Shown here in pieces: positions 50,901-59,900 of a stretch of DNA of 64,000 nt. This DNA comes from Enoplolaimus lenunculus (taxonomy: Eukaryota; Nematoda; Enoplea; Enoplida; Thoracostomopsidae), in contig JASANG010002608.1 in assembly GCA_030248215.1 (NCBI GenBank), forward strand, positions 1 through 64,000, read 5' to 3'. A program made the translations under genes and the position numbers. The notes beneath the pieces are model-generated. The model worked only from the letters and a program-made list of their open reading frames with translations. It did not search any database and was not told the DNA's origin. Position 1 is the first letter of the stretch, and each line of letters starts with the position of its first letter.

Positions 50901-53900
50901 ATGTTGACAAGTGAATAAATCAAAATGACACAGTCGCAAGCCTTTGCCATGCATCAGCAATTTGAGCTCATTTATTTGAACTTTAACTTAAAATTGCGGT
51001 TAAAGCTAAATTCTAGAATATGCAACAACCTAAAAATTCCAACCCAATACCACAAACATAATAAATCGAACGACACCGTTGATAATATTCAAAACTTTAC
51101 CTGCATAATTCAAGTTACATATGTTCTCATTTAATCGAAAATTTAGTTTTTGAAGATTCGTTCTTTAGTCTCTCTGAACGTTTCACTATTCAGTAGCAGA
51201 AAACTTCCTGTGAACGATCTGAGAAACTTTGTACTTACTAGGTATTCAATGGCTGAGTTTGTGAAACCGTTCTTAAGTACGACATAGTACTTAAATATGT
51301 GCTGAGCAATTACTTAACCATTTTGTTGCTAAAATCTTACTTAAGTTAAGTAAATACTTAAGTCGCTGACAAAATTTAAAGATTTCAGAAACCCAGTTAA
51401 TATGGTTTAACGAGCCCTGGCAAATAAATGGCAGTAGAATTTTTAGGACCAATAGTTATTTTCCGAGCTAAAGACAGAAAATTGATGTTTCCAATCATTA
51501 AACAATTACTGAATAGCGACAAAATTTGCATTTTTGACTACTGAATTCTAAAAGCGACCATAATACCACTAGCGTAATGTATAAAAACCAATAATCATAT
51601 GTTTTAATACATGTTCGCTGGGTTTCTGAAATCGTCCTTAAGTACGTATATCACATAAGTTTTGCTTTAGCATTTGCTTAAGTTGCCGACTCAAGTAAAT
51701 ACTGAACTATTTGGATAAAAACCAAGAAATGTCCATTTTAGAAACATTAAATTGGCTAAGTAATTGCCTAGCAAATATATACTTAAGTATACAGTTATAC
51801 TTAAATAAGGTTCCAGAAACCAAGCCACTAACGGATCCGGGCAAATGGAGAATGTAAATCTCGACCACCCTGCCGTGCTGAAAAGTTGAGACTTTTCGGT
51901 TATATCCCCAGCCCGCGTTTGCACAAAAGTGGTCGGATTTTGTAAATTTTTGCCTATTTGAGCTTCTCATGATTTGCCCTGATCATTTCACACCTAAAGT
52001 AGAGTTTTTGAAAAATTCGATTTAAGATCCCAAGGTCCCCCATATCAGTTATTTGACCATACTTCGTAAACCAATCGTCTGACTGCAAAAAATTTAACAC
52101 TATTGGGCTCAGCTCTGCAAGCTACATCGAATGATATATAATTTGTCAAACTTTTTGACAAATTTTTTTTGGGTCACAAGGGAAGGTTTTGGGACCTTAA
52201 AAAATCGAATTTTTCAAAACTGAAATTTGGGTGTTAAATGATCGGTGCAAATCTTGAGAAACTCAAATATGTAAAAATTTTCAATCCGATCACTTTTGGG
52301 AAAACGCGGGCTCGGGGGATAACCGAAAAGACCCGAAAATTTTCCTATGGAATAATTCATCTTGAAGTTTACAACAAGACACCACGTTAAAATCCCTACA
52401 TTCGCCGCAATTACGATTTATGCAAACATATATAGTATAGCACGTCTACGGCACGTTCTACAGGTAACCATATTAGTCGAGTTTGGCTAAGTATATATAC
52501 ATACTAAAATATATAGATACAATAGTTAAAACACCGAAAAACAATAAGTCCACCCGGTTAACACCAAATCGAAAATAGCAATCATTAATAAAATATAAAT
52601 TTCGTTAAATTAAAAGGTTAATATTAAGTTCAGGAATTACACCGTGACGATATAAACCATCCTTCACACTTATTATACAAGAGTATGCAACTGGGTTCAT
52701 TTAATATAACCTGCAAATACACTTCAGGAATGGTCCGAAAATAACCCTCATTTTTATATGGATCGACCACATCTGTTTGTCCGGTTGACGATCGTGGGAT
52801 CAGATATCGCCCACCAAGAAAACGGCGAGTAGCAAAAGTGACGCTGTAGTAGCTGACGCGCGCTGCGGTGCCATATTAAAATTTTTTTAACATGACGCTC
52901 AGCGCTGTGGGGCCGTCTGAGTCTGTCCGCGCTTGACAACTACAGCGTAACTTTTGTTACTACATGAGGTTATCTGAAAAATTACGAAAACTAGATTGTT
53001 TCAAAGCTTAAATCTAGTAGTGACAATTGTATCCATAGTCTTTGCCATTATGCCATTCAATAAATTCAAATTTTAGCGCCACTATCAGTTGCATAGTCTT
53101 ATAGAACAAGCCGAATACACTTTTGATGCTACACGCCCGTTGATACAGATAGGCCAGCGAAGCTAAGACAATATAGAATATTTTTGGCCTCTCCTAGAAT
53201 AGTTGTAGCCTCGCTTGTAAGCCTTGGTTATTTTAACCAGATGCCTCTCCTGAAATTGTTTTGGCACCCAAGCATGCTGAGTCGCCTACGGGCCTGTGAT
53301 GATAGAAAAACACCGTCTACAAGCGGGTCAGAGGAATAGTGATAACCAGGGCGATTCACTTACAACGTCTCCAACAACCAAACCGCTGTCCTCGGCATTT
53401 AGTGCCTAAAATCCTAACAATGCAAAACTTTAGTGTCCACGCTTCAATGCGTCGCAGTAGAAGTAACTTTACTGTTCTGTTCCAGTAGAAATCATGACAA
53501 TTCGTCGCCCGACGACTTGTAATCCGAAATATAATGCACTCCACAATTCCTCGCCCATCTTTATGCTTATGCTTAGGATTACGCTTAGGATTACGCTTAT
53601 ATTCATTGATAGACTTTCCAGGCTTTTCAGAACACTGTTGGGCGACAAGTTGTCGGGCGATGAATAGTCGTAGACTTGTTCCGGTAGCATCTAAACACAT
53701 TTGTCTGTGCTATTCAACAAAGTATAACAGCGACTGAAACAAACTCCGTAAGTCGCAGGGGTCCCCATCTGAAAATTTGTGGTCATATAAAAAAGACATT
53801 TCACAAGCTTAGAATTTTTTGCGCTTGCTACGCTCGGTCGCAGCACACTTCTACACGAGATTATGCCCTAGCGAAACGAAACCATCGCTTAGAGAAATAA

Positions 53901-56900
53901 AATAGTACATAAAGCAAATAAATTGAAGCATGAGCTCTCGAAAAAAATTGAAAATCAACAGAAGCGAAAATTTCACTTTTACGCGACAGCAACTGTTGCA
54001 CAACCCGATTTCTGAGCTTTAAAATACGCGATTATTGCCAGACTAAGATTTGTGCAACAAAACACCGTGTTTTTGAATGGTACAACTTCTGTGGCCTCGC
54101 GAGAAGCCGATCGCAATTTCAGTGCTAAACCTTAATGCTAAGTCTTTATTTTGATTCCTGTTCAAAGATGCTAGCCCATGATGCCAGCTTAGATCCGCCA
54201 GTGTACAACTGTTTAGGTTTTCAAAGAATTACATCAAAGTTTGCGCGATTATAAAAAATTAAATTTAAATGACACACTACAAACCTTTGCCATTTCGGAA
54301 ACCAACACCAACCGTCCATCCAATTCACGTCGTATTGCGGCCGCTTGCTCGTCACTGTTTTCAAGCTGAAATAATTAAACTAAGAGTAAACGAAACCGCA
54401 AGATTTATTTTATTGTCAATTTGAGGTAAGTTTTCAAATAGAAAAGCTGTGGTGAAGCAATAACTAAAGTGAAATATATACCTGCCAGGGTTACACAGGA
54501 TCCTAACTCTGCCGGAATTCCTGCAAAAACTCAATTCCTGTTTTTGTTCCAGCTCCGGCGTTACATAACGCAGGAACTGGCGTTTTATTGTTTCGTGTCA
54601 AATTGTGCAGAATAAACTTAGAAATATAAACTGACGTCTTTCAAGTTCAAATTCGTTTCACAACTTGCATTTTGTCTGCACATCCAAAACGTAAAAAAAG
54701 TCGATGAACAGCATTCTATTTAGAATTATTGTCACTTAGCATTAATCGGGTAGTGCAGTATAGCTGCAATTACTGTTCCGCTTCCTGTTCTGGTTCCGAT
54801 TGAAAATAAATTCCCGTTTCTATTAATGCTTCGTGTGAAATGTAGTTCGTGTTGGGACCCTGATACTTACGATGACATTAACAATTAGGGTTGCGCTTCT
54901 ACTTTGCTGCGCCGCGTGCCGCTGTGCACCACCGCGCGTCAGAAATGAAGTTAATTTTTTAACCCCACCAATGATCTATTTTCGCACATCTAACAGTGAG
55001 CGACCTGTCTGTTAAGTGACGTAATCGGTGGCTGCCCCTCCTGCTACGTTTCTAATAGCAGACAAGGCCGTAACCAAAAGGTTTTACCTCAAAGCACGAG
55101 GGGTTGTAATCCAGCCTTAGGCGAGTGCAGTTTTTACTGGGTTTTTGTTATGCATTAGCGAAAGATGAAAAACAATTTCGAACCTTGGGTCATATTCTTA
55201 AATGTGTATAGCAACTATCATCAGTTAGTAATAGGTTTTCCAACTCACTTATATACTGTTGAAGTTGCTCAACTCAAAATTGGTACAGGAGCCAAAAAAT
55301 GTGCTGAATTTTGAGCCTCAGTATTCACTGGTTCAAAAGTTACAACATCTATCACCAACTGGTGATATGTGCTACACACAATTCAAAATACAGGCCCTAA
55401 TCACCAACTCTAAGCAAATTGTTTATACGGTCAACACAGTAAAACATTCCTGCATCATGTAAAAACCTCGCAATTGAGAAACCCATAGCGATTAGGTTCC
55501 CACTAATACTCATTTTTTAGATCAATACTAACCTGCAATGCATTAAATATCAGCTGATGTTCGAACTTTTTAATTTTCAAGATCTGTTGAAACATATCGT
55601 ACAACTGATCCTTGCTCATAATCAAATCGGTATTACCGCCACCGGCGACTCCCGCCAGCCCACCATGCCCGCTCAGATGACCTCGAAACCGACCCATTTT
55701 TCCACCGCCGTGACCCGGTCCTCCGGCATGTCCTGACCCGCCGGTCCGCGCCTCTTCATCGCCACGAAATATCGTATCAAATTTGGTCATCCACGAACTT
55801 AGCACCGTTTCTTTCGACAAACCGTCAATTTCCGGCAGTGATCGTATCCGCTTTTCAATATTTGACGCAAAAACTTCTCGAAAATCATGCGTTGAAAATC
55901 CACCTGCGAGCACAACGTTAACGACACGTTCGGATTTCAAAAACGCTTCATAGTACGACTGTACAGCGTTCATGAACGCTTCGTCTGACGCAATTTGAGT
56001 GTCGCCGCGTAAAAACGCTTGAAATCGATCACGGATTTTGTTCAATTCGTGTTTGGTCACTTTGAGCTGGCGTCGTGCCATATCGGTTGGTTGTTTGGCG
56101 TTGAAATGATACGCGATACAACGTGATACAAACACGTACAGCTGTACGCTTTGTTTATGCTCTTCTTGTTCGCGTTCTTGTTTCGTTCTAAAATAAAATA
56201 ATGACAATTAATTAGCATAGCGACAGCGAAGTAACCGGGTTTAAGGGTACCTGCGATTCTGACTGATATTGCTTACAGCGGATTTGAAGCTCAGGAAGGC
56301 GGCGCACAGTTGGTTTTAAGCCTGTATAAATTTCCACTGACTATTGTAAAACTTTCCGAAGATGCAATGCAAACCAGATCACAGAGTAAAGATACAGTTT
56401 CATATTTTTCAAACAAGACCCGAGCGTGATTCGATTGTTTTTCATGCGAGACAATTAAAAATTGTATATAAAAACTGGCCCCGGTTAAAAACGGCAAACG
56501 ACGTGTTGGCTTCAGCCCTAATGCCGAAGCCGGGTTCTTAGGCTCCTGCACCTCGGCCATGTTCCCTACTTTTCATGGTTTAAACCATTGGTTTATAGGT
56601 TATGGTTAAATAACTGATTTGACGCCCTCGCAAATTTACGGCTAACCAATAAATCATTTTTTCACCACAACTCGGTAACCGATTGGCTGACCATTGAAAA
56701 TTTGACAGGATTCAGATTAGCCTTGCAAGCTGCGTGAAACGGTATATAACATAGTTTTTTTTAACTTGTTGACAAAAACATTTATTCGGTCTCAAGAGGA
56801 CCGACGACCCTCGGACTTCACAAAATCGAATTCTTGCAAAATCCAAATTTTAATACGGAACGAAAGGAAGTTGTGAGTTTTTATTGGCAAACCCCGGCTG

Positions 56901-59900
56901 GAGGGTAGATAACGTAAAAAAGCCGCCATAGTATCAGGATGTTCTAGGAGAATCATATCTGCATCCGATCCTTCATCACAAACTTCAGGTACAGCTGCTG
57001 AATACTGCCACAGAGTCTAACATCACTTCGCACACACAGTTTTCGATAATTTAAGTTTTAGCATAAGTAACTTAGGCTTAGGATTACGCTTAGGTTTAAG
57101 TCTGTTGTATAAAACAGCCGCGGGAGTTACTCACTCTTGGTATTATAAACAAAATAGCAAATTTATACGCACACACAGAGACTCACATATCCTCATATTG
57201 GTTCCACGACCTGATTTCAATACATGATGCGCTTAAATCTTTCAAACCATGAGTTAACTGCAGCATTGCACTGGTTTTTACCCATTAACTAACATTTTTA
57301 CCTGTGGCAGACTAAACGTAAACGATATATTTTCAAAGTATTCATGCTCAATGCTTACGCGTAGGATTATGCTTAGATTTATTCATAGCCTTTAGGACAC
57401 TGTTGGGTGATAATTATTGGGCAACGAATCGTCGTAGATACGCAGCTTACACTGAAGAATCGAAATTCACAGTTGAAGGGCTGGAGCTAAATATATTTCG
57501 GCGTTAGACTCTCGTTTAAGATTACCTTCTGTTAATCTTTATACCAGGTCCGGGTCCGTAGCCAGAGCGTGGAAAGGGGGAGCTCAGCCCCCATGGAAGA
57601 ATTTATATTCGGATTAAAATTTTCGTCTTCGCTTGTACGTCACAGAAAACCCTTGTATTCCCCTTCTTAACAATGCTTATCCTAGCCCCCCTAGCAAGAT
57701 TAGCTGGCTACAGACCTGACCAGGTCACAGAATATGTGAACAGTAAGAACACAAAATTCTCGTAAAATTGGCATAGTTATACCGATAGTCATCGCGAAAC
57801 CCCACCACACAATTGTCACGTGTATACAACAGGTCGCACTTGTTGCTAAAAAATTCCAGGCCTTCATTTCGTTCAATTAGGCAAACAACATCCACAGGTT
57901 AAACGTAATAACTACACTGGCAAACATTTTATGTAATGAAAACAATAACATTCAATGTTTGTATTGTACTGTGTAAAGATTGCTGAAAAAACGGATCGCA
58001 TAGTATAATCTTAATGTTAGCATAACCTGTACAAATCGTTATTTAATGTGATTCAAAGCTGTAAAAGCTGTTTCAGAATCATATACAAGTAGCCGAGGTA
58101 TGTTTTGGCAGAAACCATCCCAACATATTTTGTAAAACCACATTCAATTCGAAGTAAAGCCAGTTGAAGAGAAATGCAGATTGGCCTAGGCCAAATAGCG
58201 ATTGTAAGATGTAGCAAAACAACAGTGATGTAAAACCAACGCTGATTGGTTTACGTTACTGCGCTTGTTTAAATAATCAAATCTAATTGGTCTATAAACT
58301 TAATAGCAGTTTAGCCTAGGCCAAACTGCTATTACACAAAATAATAGAATAGCCTAGGCCAATTAGTAATTGGCCTGGATAGCAGATTGACCTACGACAT
58401 ATATATCAGTGGCCTTTTGTTTGACTGTGCTGCAAGAGTATCAAATATGGCACAATTTGAAAATCAAACGCCTCCAACTATGGATCGATAAATGTTATTT
58501 GCTACGTCTGGTCGAACAAGAAAGATCCCATATTACCGCTGATACAGAAACAGCACAAGAATACATACGACATAAGCAGTGAGCTCAAAGTCAATTCATT
58601 GAGATAAAAGTAAAGAAAAGAATACTCGAGCATATTGGCCACATACTACGAATGGACAACAACTGGCAAGTCAAAATAGTGGTCCATGGATGGAACAAAA
58701 GACTACAAATAGTGCCAAGAGTCCCCGAAAAGAAACGTAAGATACTTCTGTACTGGAACAAACTAATCAAGGAAACCGGAATATATTGGGTGGATTTCGG
58801 CCATCTCTCCAGCGACAGAAAATCCTAAAGGGACATGGTAAACAAGCACCTAAAACATTTAGCATTATGGGAGGCAAGCCAATGTCACCACGAAGAATCG
58901 GGTTTAACAATGATTTCAAGGACATCGACAGAGTCAGCAACGGGTACCTTACGATGTAAGTTTGAGGAGTGCTGTCGGTAAACAATGCAAATCCAAGGCC
59001 GACCATCGCATACGTCAACGAAGGATGCACAGTGACGCTGTGGATCAAAAGACTTCGTTTGCAGGAAATGTGGGACGACCCAACGAAAACACACGCTCCG
59101 GCCGATATCCTAATTTCCTGGGGTGGTATATGTGCACGAGTATGTTTATGTCTTAACATTACACACTCTGCACATACACAAGCCGCGTATACTCACATTC
59201 CACCTTCTTTACGCGGTCGCCCCGGACGGCGAATCCAAACTTCTCCGAATCCATGAGCCTGCAATTTACAGCGTCCTTCTCGGTGGCCGCTCCATGTCAT
59301 TTTATTCCCTCCGCTAGTAAAGTTGATTTCAACCGGGTTATTTTGGAGTCGGAGCTTTTCGCGTCTCGTTTACAGAAAGCTGGTGAATTTGCATGTCTCC
59401 CGCATAACTTCTGTGACAAACTCAGACAGTATACAACCACGGCTATCAATAATTTGAAACGTTTCCCATGCCCCCCAACATTTGAAAAATGTAATCTCGG
59501 CACTCCAAACTATTAGTAACGACCCATCCATTTTTATTTCCAAACCCGACAAAGGGAATGGGCTTGTTTTACGTACTAGATCGACCCGCCTACGTTGAAA
59601 AAATGCACAATCTTTTGGATAACCCAGGGGTTTTTTAAAAAATTGACAATGACACCACCAACCTATATAAATGTCTCGTTAACTTTGAGGAAACAGTTCG
59701 AGCATTTGTTTCGGAATGCCTGAAAATTGACTCAATTTCGCTTCAGATTCCAACTTTCGTCTATATGAATTATGTCGTTAACAGTTCTCCAAGAGCAATA
59801 TTGCTCGTCACCGAAAGGCGTGCACGTCAAGCGAACAAGATGGAGGTGCTCGATGAAACACAACTCACGACATGGGTGCCCCTGCAAATAACAGGATAGT

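Noticed and set aside
53356-53700. 114-codon minus-strand frame
   Set aside because: It lies almost wholly in an R2 MITE and reads its repeat words.
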